A stretch of 64,000 nucleotides of DNA from Quillaja saponaria (taxonomy: Eukaryota; Streptophyta; Magnoliopsida; Fabales; Quillajaceae): contig CM055608.1 of the NCBI GenBank assembly GCA_029379385.1, positions 24,054,350 through 24,118,349 on the forward strand, read 5' to 3'. Below, piece by piece: positions 36,291 to 47,877 of this stretch. The position numbers and the translations under genes are program-made. The notes under the pieces were generated by a model, which was given only the letters and a program-made list of their open reading frames with translations, was not told the origin of the DNA and ran no database searches. Every line of letters begins with the position of its first letter. Positions within the stretch are counted from its first letter, which is position 1.

Positions 36291-37700
36291 CCTCAGAAAC
36301 GGAGAAAGCATTTTGTAAACCATTATCTGTATATCACCTCTTTAATCTGCATTATCACATGATATTGAAAAGACAAGAGGTCTTACATATGGTTTTTAAC
36401 CTGATATGATCTGCACGTTGCCAGTTACCCTAGGAGACATTAAAGTAAATGAAAAATTGAATTAGAAATCACAAGATTAAACAAAGGTTCTTATATTTCA
36501 AATTCAGAATGATGCATAATTTCTTTTCTCATCAGATCTATTCACCATTAATAGTCTAATTGGTCTAGATTGTTACCTAATGAAAAGCACAGATGTATAC
36601 AGAAAAGAGAGTCTTTGAAGTGCTAATCAAATACAGAATAACTATTTTTGCAGGACCAAATAATACTAAAAAGAAATCACCAGAAACGATCTCTTTCTGG
36701 AGGGGAGAAGGGAGAGAAAGAAAGAAGCATGCTCCATATTCATAAATCCTATCTGTACGGCTGTACCCTTTTCAAAATAATTTATATTTTGATTTTTTCT
36801 AAAAGAAAGTTCTTTCCAGATGTCATGTACTGTTGGATGCCAGAGCTGTTTATTGCAACCACTATTTCATGCCGTTTTTACACCATTGTCACCATCTTCA
36901 CCAACATGAGAACTCCAAGCCCGCAATATCTACATCTCAAGATGAAATAGTAGCCAATGTCCCCACAATGTCTTAAAACCAGAACAGCTTCAATATTATT
37001 CTCATGTATTTTCTTTATCAACCAAGAAAGCTGAATATAGAGATACCAACAAAACATATTCAACAATAAAATAAATAAATAAAAACTATCCCACAAATCT
37101 GGAGGTCATGAACCTAGTGCTGACAATTATCTCCATCAAAATAAAATCACAAGGAATGCCAAAGAAGAAATAAGGTCCAGAATGGTTAACACAAGTTGAT
37201 ACACTGCCAGAAGTAAAGGCGAATAACACATGGTTCTGATACATTCTCTAGGTGTCATGTCCGTCTCGTGATGGATTGCAATTAGTTTTTGAGCAGCTAC
37301 CCATAAGTCTGTGTATCTTGATCTACCTAAGCTAAACAGGAATTTCAAATCAAACTCATACGATGTTTGCAAATAGATTAGGTGATGAAGTGCAATAAGA
37401 AATACCAATAACAGCACAGAGAGTACTACTTTACCTACAAATAGTACTACATGATATAGGAGTATAAACATTTCATACACCGAACAGGTATAAAATGCTC
37501 ATAAGTTCTTTTCCTAATCAGTGATGCATTACTTTATTCACCACTTTGATGGACATAGATAAAAATTTACCCATTTATCAGATAAGAATAAATCAAGCCC
37601 AAATTAAAGAACTCTGTCCATTCTAAACGTGAAGAGAAAAATAGTAGTATATATATCTCATTCTCCTATTTCTAGTGCAATATGAATTTTCCAAGCCTTG
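36291..37700. other. Spacer between the UBP remnant and SEC15
   Basis: No exon is recognised. A 114-codon minus-strand open frame at 37136-37480 is hydrophobic with no family motif and is not called. The last 100 bases probably include the SEC15 3' UTR. Confidence 0.4.
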
Positions 37701-40070
37701 TCAGTTGAAATCCTTCAATCTCTTTTTCAGCATGTCCATTGATTTCTTTCTAGCACTTTGCTTTTGATTTCTGCTTGCAAGGCTTCCGAAGAGTCCATCT
37801 GGGGAATCCTTGAACTTCTCACAGATACTAGCCACCTTCTTGTAATCCAGTGTATGGTAGTTTTTCTGCCTTATCACAGGATTCATGAAGTTTTCGGGCT
37901 GACTGCTTAATAAAAGATTAATTAATTGTCGTGCTTCTATCAAGCAACCTCTAAAACTTCCATCCTTGTAAAGTTCACCCAGGCCAGTACTAAGGAACCT
38001 TTCATCTGCAAAAGCCTCTAACATCTTTAAATCATTATTGATACTCATAACAGCATTTGCACTAAACCTCTTCACACTATCACTAAGAAAAGCCGACACT
38101 ATAGTGTTGGAAATATGCTCAAGAGCCCCACACCCAACTTTGTACAAAGCTTCAAAAGGTAAAATTTGCTGTGCTGTGGACATAAGAGAGTCAAGGTAAA
38201 AGATCACTTCATTTATGTATTCATTTCCACTCTGGTTCACCTCCTCCGAAGTCCAATTAATATTTCGTGTAAGTTCCAGAAACTCATCTAACTTGGTATT
38301 TACTATATTTAGCAAGGCAAGATAAGCCGCATCCCTTGAAGTCTTCAGAACCACTTTTGCAGGTAAATTAGCTTGAGGCCTCTCAACCGATCGGATTGGG
38401 ATCCCGCATAGTTGGGCTGCATGTCGAAGAAAAAAATCACAAGCTCTTTCAAGATTAGCTATGTTTGCAGCAATCTGCATGGCTTGAGATACACCGATAT
38501 TGCCGTCATGAATTGTATTAAGTATTACTTCGTTTAACACATCGATTAGGAACTTGTCCAAATACTTTCTTACAACGTCATAGAATTTGGTACTTGTTCC
38601 ATAAGACAAGTAATCAACAGAGCCTTTGATAAAGGATCTGACAGTGCGGCAGGTATCAGGTACCATGGAGGAGAATGGTGCAATGTATGGGAAAGCTGGC
38701 ATTATATCTGAGGTCTGAAGACTAAAAGACAAAACATTGTTCTCATAGTCAGTATCCTTTTTCATTACCATCTGCTCATAGGAATCATTGCCAAGAACAC
38801 TTATGATTTGTTGCCTACACTCTTCCAAAAGAAGTTCATGATATTTATCCCGGCTGTTATCAAGCACCTCAAGAAATGGACCCACTTCATACCCATACTG
38901 TCTGAGAGTAGTCCCTAGAAGTGTGACATAATCCTTCACTAGCAGAAGATGGGTTGCAGAGTCCATATGGCAGAACTGCTCCTCTAAGACTGATGCCAGT
39001 TTAGCTACAGCCGTCTCCCACATAGTTTCCATCTGATCAGCTACCAAAAGGCCCCCAGCAGTTCTCAGGACCCGATCTTCCACTATAAAGTACCCTGCAA
39101 TATGAGCTAAAAATGTTTGATATGATTCAACAAAAGGTTTCCCTGAAGATATTTGCAGGTCTGAATTCAGTTGTAACACACGATTCTTATAGTAGTATTC
39201 ACGAAACTTCTCTTGTATCCCAAGGCAATTATGGATGTGGTAAGCCCGATAAATAGGTGTTAGATCAAATTTCAAAACAGAATCCTCATCAACTTCTTCA
39301 ACATCGAAGGAATATGCAAAATCTCCTGACCCTGAAATATTTTGTTCCTCAGCCTTCCTCTGCTGTTCAAGCATCTCCTCGTCCCTCTGGCGAGCTGATG
39401 CAGCATAACCAATTGCTGTTTGTCCAATATCTTTAGCAGCGCTCCTTACATGCACCAACCATTCATTGACCACACTGCATGCTTTCTTCTCGGTGTGCAA
39501 TTTTATTACAGGAATTGTCTTCTCTATCACAATTTTGAGTAACTTGACAGGAATATTCTTTAAATAATTCCTCTCAATCAAATCCACAGTTTTCAATGCA
39601 GGATGGAATTGTCCTTCAGAAATGTGATTGTTACACTTGACACAAAGATCCAACACCTCTACGCAGTTCCTTGACATTTTGATAGCTTCAGTAACATTTT
39701 TCTTTATTGAATATGATACAAGAAGCTCCTCAAGTTTGACCAAAAGAGCACTTCCAACCTCTTGCAACTTAAAATTATCACTTGAGAGATCACTTTTTAG
39801 CTCTTCAGCATCAACTAACACACCACGAAGCTCATCAACTGCAAGAATGAATTCCTCATAATGAGTCTTGCATATCTCCTCAATTTCGACTTCTTTCTTT
39901 TTCACAACATTCTTCAGCTGGTGAAGGAGAACCTCAGGCCGCCCCATTTCAAAAGCATGCCTAACAAGAGGACCAAGGTCATCCCCATTACCAATCAAAG
40001 TAGCAAGGACCAAGTCCTCTCCTGTATCGCCATTCTCTGTAACAGTTCTCCTCTTTGTTTTCACATCCAT
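37701..40070 (-). CDS. SEC15A: Exocyst complex component SEC15 (SEC15A-like)
   Basis: Subunit of the octameric exocyst, which tethers secretory vesicles to the plasma membrane and acts in polarised growth and cell-wall delivery. A single uninterrupted coding exon gives 789 residues, the usual plant SEC15 length. The N-terminus [20 protein letters not shown] and [15 protein letters not shown] are hallmark sequences. A coiled-coil-rich N-terminal half (about 50-170) is followed by the Sec15 domain with [51 protein letters not shown] and [17 protein letters not shown]. It ends [15 protein letters not shown], the expected C-terminus. The protein is soluble and peripheral, with no signal or membrane segment. 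There are no lesions. A 5'-UTR intron is likely just upstream. Confidence 0.96.
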   Translation of the reverse strand: MDVKTKRRTVTENGDTGEDLVLATLIGNGDDLGPLVRHAFEMGRPEVLLHQLKNVVKKKEVEIEEICKTHYEEFILAVDELRGVLVDAEELKSDLSSDNFKLQEVGSALLVKLEELLVSYSIKKNVTEAIKMSRNCVEVLDLCVKCNNHISEGQFHPALKTVDLIERNYLKNIPVKLLKIVIEKTIPVIKLHTEKKACSVVNEWLVHVRSAAKDIGQTAIGYAASARQRDEEMLEQQRKAEEQNISGSGDFAYSFDVEEVDEDSVLKFDLTPIYRAYHIHNCLGIQEKFREYYYKNRVLQLNSDLQISSGKPFVESYQTFLAHIAGYFIVEDRVLRTAGGLLVADQMETMWETAVAKLASVLEEQFCHMDSATHLLLVKDYVTLLGTTLRQYGYEVGPFLEVLDNSRDKYHELLLEECRQQIISVLGNDSYEQMVMKKDTDYENNVLSFSLQTSDIMPAFPYIAPFSSMVPDTCRTVRSFIKGSVDYLSYGTSTKFYDVVRKYLDKFLIDVLNEVILNTIHDGNIGVSQAMQIAANIANLERACDFFLRHAAQLCGIPIRSVERPQANLPAKVVLKTSRDAAYLALLNIVNTKLDEFLELTRNINWTSEEVNQSGNEYINEVIFYLDSLMSTAQQILPFEALYKVGCGALEHISNTIVSAFLSDSVKRFSANAVMSINNDLKMLEAFADERFLSTGLGELYKDGSFRGCLIEARQLINLLLSSQPENFMNPVIRQKNYHTLDYKKVASICEKFKDSPDGLFGSLASRNQKQSARKKSMDMLKKRLKDFN

Positions 40071-40084
40071 TTTCAGATCAACCT

Positions 40085-40637
40085 CTGCAAACCCAAAATC
40101 TAATAATTATTACAACTAAACACAACCAAAATAACCAGAAAGTTCCACGTTCATTATTAAAAGGAAGAAAACAAGCAAAACAATATTCTACTGCCGGAAG
40201 GAGTATTATTCACTAAAACAAAAGAAAATACAAAAAATGTTGAAAGTCTAATCATTCAATGGATATCAGGGCTATAAGAATTTAGTTATGGAATATTATT
40301 TGAATTGGGTTTTCCTTAAACAACAGCAATACCAAGAAGCACAATATGTAAAGTGAAACTCACTACATAAGGAAAGGCATTCTTGTATTTCTAGGAAGAT
40401 AACATGAAAGAGTGAATATAGACAACAAAAAACAAAATTAAGCCAATTTGATTTTGTTTACATGCCCCTCTTCCCCCTTCTATTTCCCCGAAGAGGACGA
40501 AAACTATAGAAGGAAAATAAATACATAAAATGAACAAAAGTATAATTCCGTGTATGGATGAAATAAGTAAAAACAAATCCAAAAGAATTTTATCGAAATG
40601 GGAATAATTAACCATAAATAGAATACAACAAGGTTAC
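40085..40637 (-). other. Probable 5'-UTR intron of SEC15
   Basis: On the minus strand a good acceptor (tttgcag followed by agg) lies 15 bases before the SEC15 ATG. A matching donor (cag followed by gtaacc) lies at 40636-40637. The enclosed 553 bp is AT-rich and non-coding. The intron is inferred from splice signals only. Confidence 0.5.
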
Positions 40638-40699
40638 CTGAGAGATTTTGGAACTGTAACTATCGTTTCCAATGGTGGTAAGGTCGCGTTCTTGAACGG

Positions 40700-42213
40700 A
40701 AAAATAAAGTTCCGGGAGTGAATCGAAAGGCATTCCAGTACCTTACCTGATTTGATTAGGACTAGAGAAAACAATCAGATTCGAGAACATGCATATAGCT
40801 GTAAGAATCACCGGAAAGACTTGGAAAGAAAGAGGTGATATTAGTGGCTGCTTCTTGCTCTGCCAAGTTTTCTATTTTCCGGTGTACAAGGAGAAAGCGA
40901 ATGTTTTTCTTGCGCTCCCCCTATCAAAGAGAATACTAAGTAATAAACTATACTCAGAGTCCAGCTTCAATTTTGTTTTAAGTTTCAGTTTCGTCCTTTG
41001 ACAACCCTTTTTTTTTTTTTTAATTTTTTTTTTTTTTTACACCTATAAGAATGGCAGGTTCAGACATTATAAAAATTCTAATTTGTGACATTACTTAATA
41101 ATTATAAATTCCTTAACCGATAAATTTAGCACTTGAACCCTACTTAATAATTATAAATGATAAATTATCTAAATATCACATCAATTTATTAGACAAATAA
41201 TGAAACAAACAAAAAGCACATATATTGTCATTATCTACTCCGTTTTTTATAAGACAATAACCAATTATTGATCATAAAAAATCCTAAACTAATCTAGTTT
41301 ATATTGTACATTTTATATATTTTTTTCATTCAATGTCATGATTAGGTTTTACAATAAATAATTGAGAGCTAATTAATTTAAAATTGAGAATTTTGCTTGT
41401 AACACTCATATGATTCAAGTGAATTTTTTAATGAGATATAAGAAGTAAGCAAAAAATTACTAGAGGAAACCATATTGGGCAAAATTTAAATCATAAAAAC
41501 TATATATGGTTAAGGGCAAAATTCTCCCAAAAATATTTAGGTATTTACTATTGAATCAGGTTCTCAATAATAAAATTTCATTTATTTTACCAAAGAAAAC
41601 AATGTATAAATGAGAGAGAATCATCAAGAGATGGCTAGCATGTAGAAAGCTGTCCCTTGACCGTCGGCCAGAAAAGAAACCAACAAACAGAATTTGTTTT
41701 CGATATTTTTGAAGACAATTAACGTTTTTAAATGTATTTTAGAAGTTTCGAGGATATATAATTCTATAACAAGTAACATATCAAAAGTGACATGGCCGAG
41801 GTTGCCTTGTTTTTAAAAGTAATCACCATCAGGCCATGATTGTTGACATCTGACTTGATGGTGATTACTCTCATCATCATTAATCAAAATCATGAAGTCA
41901 CAGTAATACATAAATATAACACGGGAAACTGCTTACATTTGTGAAGAGTATCATTAATCACCATCAAGACAGAATTTCAGACAGGATTTTAAATAAAGAA
42001 AGAATAATGGAACACTTCACAAACATGAGTTCGTGGTTTGTATATATTACACAATAGCCTACTTATACATCGTTGGCTTCTAATATTAGTATTTGATGAC
42101 TAAGCATAATGGTAAAGGTCTAAACTACAACAGGACCTGCTTATTAATTTTCTGTTATGTACAAAACCGGGACTTCAAATTGGACAGATCGTCCCCTTTA
42201 GTAGATGTTCGTC
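40700..42213. other. Spacer with a 14-bp inverted repeat
   Basis: No gene is seen. A perfect inverted repeat agtaatcaccatca / tgatggtgattact lies at 41818-41831 and 41856-41869 with a 24-base loop. A related 'taatcaccatcaag' recurs near 41953. Long T runs lie at 41009-41038. The stretch includes the SEC15 promoter on its left and the bZIP 3' UTR on its right. Confidence 0.45.
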
Positions 42214-45200
42214 CTAAGTTATCACCAGATGAGGAGCAGAGTGCGGGAGCGTACATGAGTGTGTGACATACTTCACACTATCTATAAGCACAACAACGAA
42301 AATCCGAGAAAGTGATTTTGGTCTTATTACGCCATCGACATCACTGCCACCGGCCTCTCTGGGATCAACTAGAACAGAAACTACCATAGAAGAAACCGCT
42401 TTGTTACCATGAAAGTTGTTATTCTGTGAAATTCTTCTCACATGTTCTTCTGTTGTGTTGAGATGGGATCCAGTAACTGAAACTGGAATACCATGGAGAA
42501 TCCTTCTATTCCTACCCTTGTTGAGCTTAGTATCATTCTGGTGATTTTCTGTAGTAATGTTGGCAACTGATGATGATGGAATTATAGCTCCCGGAATAGG
42601 GGAGACATCAAACTGGAACACTTCTGTGCACATGCCTGAACTTAACATTGGACCTGCAAAAAGGGAACTAGTACCTTGAGTATCAATCAATATTTATATG
42701 GGCAGCAAAATATAGCTATGCAGCTTTGTAGTTTCATGTACCTTGAACATATACAACATAATGGAAAATAACCAGATACTTAAAAATCTCGTGCACCATT
42801 CTAGGCTCAAGCTCTACAGGAACTTAAAACCATTAACAGAAAAATAAAGGCAAAATCCGAAAAGACTATTCTTATGCATAGGGCAACAATTTGAGCCCAA
42901 TAAGACATGTATGGTTAATGATTTCAGTGCTAGGAAACCTTTTCTCAAAAATCTTGTTCTAAAGCCCCAATTTTCTTTTTTTTCTTTTTTGGTTTGGGTA
43001 GTGAACAGATACAAAGTACTCAAACCCAAATTAGTTAACAACTGATAGTATCTTAGCACTAAGAGACAACATAAGCATAGCACGACATAGAGAGAAGCTT
43101 CCCTTTCTTCCCCTTTTTCAGCCCCCTCGTCAACTGCAGATGTCAGCAGAACCTTACATTGAAGCTTAACAGGTTTGGAAATTAGTACAGTCATATTCAA
43201 GCTATTAAAGAAAACAGGATTGTACCTGTTTTTCTTTTAAATCAGAAATAATCAACACATGTATTTACAAGGTTCCAAAACTATAGGTAGATGGTATATG
43301 CAGATATGGGGGAGGACAACATAGGTTCCTCAAGAAAGTTTATTAAGTTGAACCAAGCAATATGAGGACTTTCAGGAAGAACCTGACCCCATGAGTTCAT
43401 CACTATTAGCTATTCCGAATCTGGATCATATTCAAGTGGCACCACCTGATTTAACTACTACATAAAAAATAGTGCAAGGCAAAGTGGCTGTGTTTATGAA
43501 TTCCCTAACTACATCTCAGATATGTTTCTAGGAAATGCCATAGAAAATGATGGCTAAAAATGTTCAAAGGGGGTCACTATAGTGTATGAATTATCTGACT
43601 ACTGCTGAGATGTTTATGGGAAACACCATAGCAAATGATGGCTGGAATATTCAAAAGGTTGTTATAAAATGGCAATCCCCATAATACTAAAAGTTAGACA
43701 ATAATGTAATTTGATATGTGAAAAGCAGAATGACAAGGTAGAGGAAGTTTGACAAAAGGCCCAGTATAACTTCAGAATAAAAAAATAAAAAAATAAAAAG
43801 CACCTCTGCAAGGAAATAGATGCAGTTTCTGAAGTTGGTCAATATAAGAAAGCTAACTAGTCAGAGGGTTGAGACTGTATGAGAGAATGGTTGCAAAATC
43901 TGGTCTTTGAATAAGTGAATTAACCCACTACCGATTTTAAGGCACCTGGGCGAAAAAAGATTAGAGAGCAAGTATTTCTATGTTATAGGTGACATAGATC
44001 ATCACAGATATTCACTTTTGCCAAGATATCCTATCTAATACTATATCCTCCACTAAGACCCTTTGAATTCAGAGCTCAGTATTTCTATGTTATACACAAC
44101 AAAAGCATCTGAAATGACTGTCATTTTTAATTTTATTTTTCTTTTAGCTCAGTAAGGATCAAAGGCTGCCAACCCTACCCATACCTTTTGAGCTATTGCC
44201 TAATGGCTCTCATCATATCTCTATTCTCTAATAAGGGTACCCTAGCCATCAAACAAATGTTAAGCCTATTAACTATGATGAAACAGCCCATTTATCAGAC
44301 AAGTTCTGGTGTCAAAAAGGGGAAAAAGGAAAAGTAACAACGAATATTACCCATACAATCAGCATACAAGACTCTAAAATCTAAATATTAGCAAATAAAT
44401 TATAAGCTTTAGTCGACAACAGTATTTTATAACATACACAAACAATTGTAAATTATCAACCAAAAAAAAACTAAATCAATATAGATTCTTGTTCTGCATA
44501 CACACAAAGCATAAACCTCAAGATTTTACTAAATTTTGAATGCAGTCAAGAAAGGATAATGATCCTCTATACACAACTCATGAATATAATTCCATAGCTC
44601 GCAAGCAATATGAGGTAATTTGGTTCATGCCTAGGTTAAACATATTGTCAGGGGAATAGGCAACTTTTTCTTCTCTTGATGATTAATGCGAGCAACTTGT
44701 TTTCAGAACATACTTAATGCTTTAGGCTATAGTTACCTATTTACTCCTGAAATTTACCAATACCAAACCACTTGATCTAGCAAACTAGTGTCAACATTCC
44801 CCTTTTAAGGTCTGGAAGTCCTTCAAGAAAGAGGAACACCATTGCAAAAATATTTGAAACAGTGATATAAAATAATTACTTAAGAGCATGCCAACTTCTC
44901 ATCAATAAAACAAAGGAATGTGGAAGCTCCATCAAGCATCAGCAATATGTCAAACATCCAGCCTCTCCTTGACCCAATACTCACAAAAAATTCCAACAAC
45001 CACAATGCATACTGACTACCCATAAACTTATTTGTATTTCTCCATATTCTATGTTGTTTAAATCAGCTCATATAGCAGTCAACCCTTGACATAAATATTG
45101 GTAAAAACATGTAGTAAGCATTTATCTTGTTAAATCTCAATAACATTGTTTAAGACAAAATATATGTCAGTCCGGCACGACTATATATATATACATAAAA

Positions 45201-47215
45201 AGGGAATAATAAAGATAATAGTGAAAGCAGAATCACCTGCAAAGCCTTCATGGAACCACTGTTGCAGTTTACCATCTGTTGCAGTTGACTTTATATGATT
45301 CTTTAACATTTCAGCAGAACCCGAAGCAAGAGCCTTATGCTGTTCAGCTGGATTTCTGTATAAGTGAGGATGTCCACCCCAGTTCCTTCCAACTTCAGGA
45401 ATAGCCAATGCTGAAAGCTGGTCTCTGGCAAGTGCCAAACCAGTTTCCCTGTTATCCTTCTTTTGAGGAGCAGCATGAGAAGCCATAGCTTTCTCACTGG
45501 CTAGGACAGAATGAATTATCAAGTTCCCATCAATCTTTACAAGCTTATCATTCCTGGGAACATACAAAGAAGCAACAAGAGACTCACTAGCATTTCCCCA
45601 ATGAATACATTCATCTGAACCTGGTACAGGCTGTGATCCTTGCCGTATATGCTTATATTCCAATTGTTCACCACCTATGCAACTTCTCTCATAATTTGTT
45701 CTATCAGAAACATCAAACTTCCCACTCGAAAATCCTACTTGTTTACCTCCTTGAGATCCATTCAAATGGTCATTAACATGCAAAACTCTTCCTCGGTGCT
45801 GACTATAGAACCCATCACTAACATAAGTCGACCTACCAGAAGCATCGCTCCATATACCTCTGAACTTAACGTTCACCATGGGAACTAGTCCTCCAAAAAG
45901 CAAGATGAAGAAAAACAAACCCAGAAAACTAATGCTCGCAACCTTCTTAGTTTTACCCACAGTCTTTTTACTCTCTGGCTTTTTCACTTTCGAGGCTGAC
46001 AATGGTTGTTGGGGTTTCAATCTAGGAATTGGAACCAACGGGGCCTGAGACCCTTGAGATTTTACAACATACGGAGCACGAGGCATCCATGGGTAAGCCA
46101 TGGGTGCTACTGAGGGATGTGGGAACATCCCTGTAGCAGGAGGGGGACACATGCCACCACCACTTAGTTGATGTCTCAAAGTGGCATTCTCAGCCATAAC
46201 ATACGATATCTTATTATTCAATTCAGCAATGGTAGAATTCATAGTTCTCACCTTACCCTCGAGCTCCTCCACATAATGCTTCTTTCTTTGCCTGGAGAGC
46301 AGTGCACTTTCCCTGTTCCTCATCAATCTCGCCTTCCTTTTCTCATCCTCTTGGTTCATATCATTGGGACTACATTGTTGATTTGCATTTCCTGCAGGTA
46401 TCAACGACTTCCGACACTTAGTAGTTCTAGTTTCGGCATTTCCTTCAAGGTGCTCTTTTTTCCTCTTTAATACGCTATTACTTTCCATCTTCCGCCAATT
46501 TAACATTCTGATCAACAGTATCATTGAACGAAATGTCTAGATCAGCATTGCCAGAATCGGGCGAAGGAGTATTCATTACTTCAAATACACCAGATCCACC
46601 ATTTCCCGATCCTTGGGATGAAACAGGTCCACCAGAATACTCATGGTCACAACCACCAGATTTTGGCGATGGAAAACTCGAAACCCTAACACCATTTGAG
46701 TTCCGATCATCAGAATTACCTAACGGGACTGGTGGAGAATGCTCCCTCTTGCAACTTCCCGAATCCGATGGATGAGAATTTAAAAACCTAGAAACACCCG
46801 AACTCTGATTGCCAGTAACTGCAGAACTATCAGATTCCAGCAAAACCAAATTGGATAGATTAGAATTCAAACCGTTGGCGGTGTCACCTGGATCATGATT
46901 CATCTCAACCTGGTGATCTGGAGGAAATCCAGGCAATTCAAATGAACCAGCTGTGGGATTCTCCCCGTCCAGGAAAAGCAAGTCATCCGTTTCAGGAAGG
47001 AGGTCGAGATCGTCGAAATTGATCTCGTAATCGACATTTCCGTCGAATGCCAACCCGAAACCCAGATCTGAAGCGAATGTATCGGAGATCATTAAATCGT
47101 TGTTGTCTGAGAAAAATAGGGAATCCATAGATGGGATTGGAAGCTTGTCGAATTCAGCTGAGAGATCGTGAAGGCTTTGATCCTGTGGTGGTTGGAAAAC
47201 CAATGGGTCGGCCAT
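42214..47215 (-). CDS. ER-membrane-tethered bZIP factor (bZIP17/28/49-like), frame broken by an apparent 1-bp indel
   Basis: Stress sensor of the unfolded-protein and salt response. The ER-anchored precursor moves to the Golgi and is cleaved by S1P and S2P to free the bZIP part for the nucleus. Two exons: 45237-47215 and 42214-42653, with a 2.58 kb GT-AG intron. The acidic N-terminus (MADPLVFQPPQDQ onward) is an activation domain. The basic region has the NRESALLSR core (about residue 297) followed by a leucine zipper. A membrane segment ISFLGLFFFILLFGGLVPMV lies near residue 430. The lumenal canonical S1P site RRIL lies at 42497-42508. The C-terminus is SRIFVVVLIDSVKYVTHSC. Oddity: N-terminal and bZIP frames do not join. 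The first frame stops at 46478-46480, and one base too many near 46481-46491 would explain it. Without the shift the product would have 805 residues. It could be an allele, an assembly error or early decay. Confidence 0.88.
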
Positions 47216-47411
47216 TGTTAGGGTTTTGAGGGAAAGAAGGAAACGAGGTTTCACAGAACAAAGAAGGGATCTTCGATCCTTACTAAACTTCTACAACCGG
47301 GTTTTAGAAAAATGGAGATGGCGACGGAAGGACTCGGGGATTTTACTTTGGTAGTTATTTGACTGGGTTTTGGTAAGTGTGTTATACGCGCCATAAGTTT
47401 CCTGTGGAGTG

Positions 47412-47448
47412 GAGCGTGTATTACACGCTCAAATGGTTATCCACGTGG
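47412..47448. promoter_or_regulatory. Palindrome and G-box upstream of the bZIP gene
   Basis: A perfect 19-base palindrome (gagcgtgta t tacacgctc) at 47412-47430 is followed by ccacgtgg at 47441-47448, a G-box with CACGTG core. G-boxes are bound by bZIP and bHLH factors. The position, about 230 bp upstream of the start codon, fits a proximal promoter. Function is inference. Confidence 0.45.
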
Positions 47449-47572
47449 CTGTTAGTAGCCGCCCGGTTTTCGTTAGATGTGTTGAATATTACTGAGAGAG
47501 AGTTAATGAGTTGAATGGGAACTCATACAGAAAAAAAAAAAAAAAAAAAATGACACGTTTTTTATGACGTAG

Positions 47573-47581
47573 TTTTTTTTA
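47573..47581. repeat. Left 9-bp target site duplication of the Mutator-like element
   Basis: TTTTTTTTA, identical to 55613-55621. Nine bases is the Mutator superfamily length. The low complexity of the site is a caveat, but the position exactly abuts both inverted-repeat ends. Confidence 0.75.
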
Positions 47582-47877
47582 GGACTTTTGGACAAAAGGG
47601 TCCAAGTCTCAAAAAATTTGGCCAAAATGGTAAATTTTTTATCATAATAGCCAAAAGAGGGTAGATGTTGAAACCGTGTTTTGAAAACACGGTTTCAGGG
47701 TCCGACCTGGCGTGCCAGGTCGGACCATCGCACAGGTCACGCACTCGCGCGTGACGCGCGAGTGCAAGATGAAACCGGCTTTTGAAAAGCCGGTTTCATC
47801 CCAAAATTTGTCCCCCACTACGGCCACGAGGGGGACAAATTTTGCAGGCTACCCTGCAGCACTGCAGGGTAGCCTGC
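47582..47877 (+). repeat. Left MULE terminal repeat: six consecutive hairpin modules
   Basis: After an outer ~87 bp block come perfect inverted repeats. H1 47669-47697 (14-bp arms, 1-base centre). H2 47699-47726 (13-bp arms, 2-base centre). H3 47741-47765 (12-bp arms, 1-base centre). H4 47768-47800 (16-bp arms, 1-base centre). H5 47803-47843 (14-bp arms, 13-base loop). H6 47844-47877 (16-bp arms, 2-base centre). H1 and H4 share the core TTTTGAAAA flanked by ACCG/CGGT. Confidence 0.93.

Noticed and set aside
37136..37480. 114-codon hydrophobic minus-strand frame between the UBP remnant and SEC15
   Set aside because: Hydrophobicity follows from T-rich DNA. There is no conserved motif, no splice context and no match to the neighbouring families.
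42814..43200. 128-codon minus-strand frame in the bZIP region
   Set aside because: It lies wholly inside the bZIP intron and has no recognisable domain.
43480..43670. Diverged ~90-bp direct duplication in the bZIP intron
   Set aside because: Two loosely similar blocks (gaattccctaactac / gaattatctgactac and following text) are present but diverged and intronic. It is noted only, with no functional claim.
46470..46500. IRE1-type unconventional splicing as an explanation of the bZIP frame change
   Set aside because: That mechanism is known for bZIP60-type messages and needs twin stem-loops flanking a short removed segment. No such paired loops are visible here, and a single-base indel explains the shift.
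47669..47877. Hairpins read as terminators, riboswitches or a CRISPR-like array
   Set aside because: The modules differ in sequence, lie at transposon ends bounded by a target duplication, and recur in inverted form at the other end. This is a plant nuclear region.
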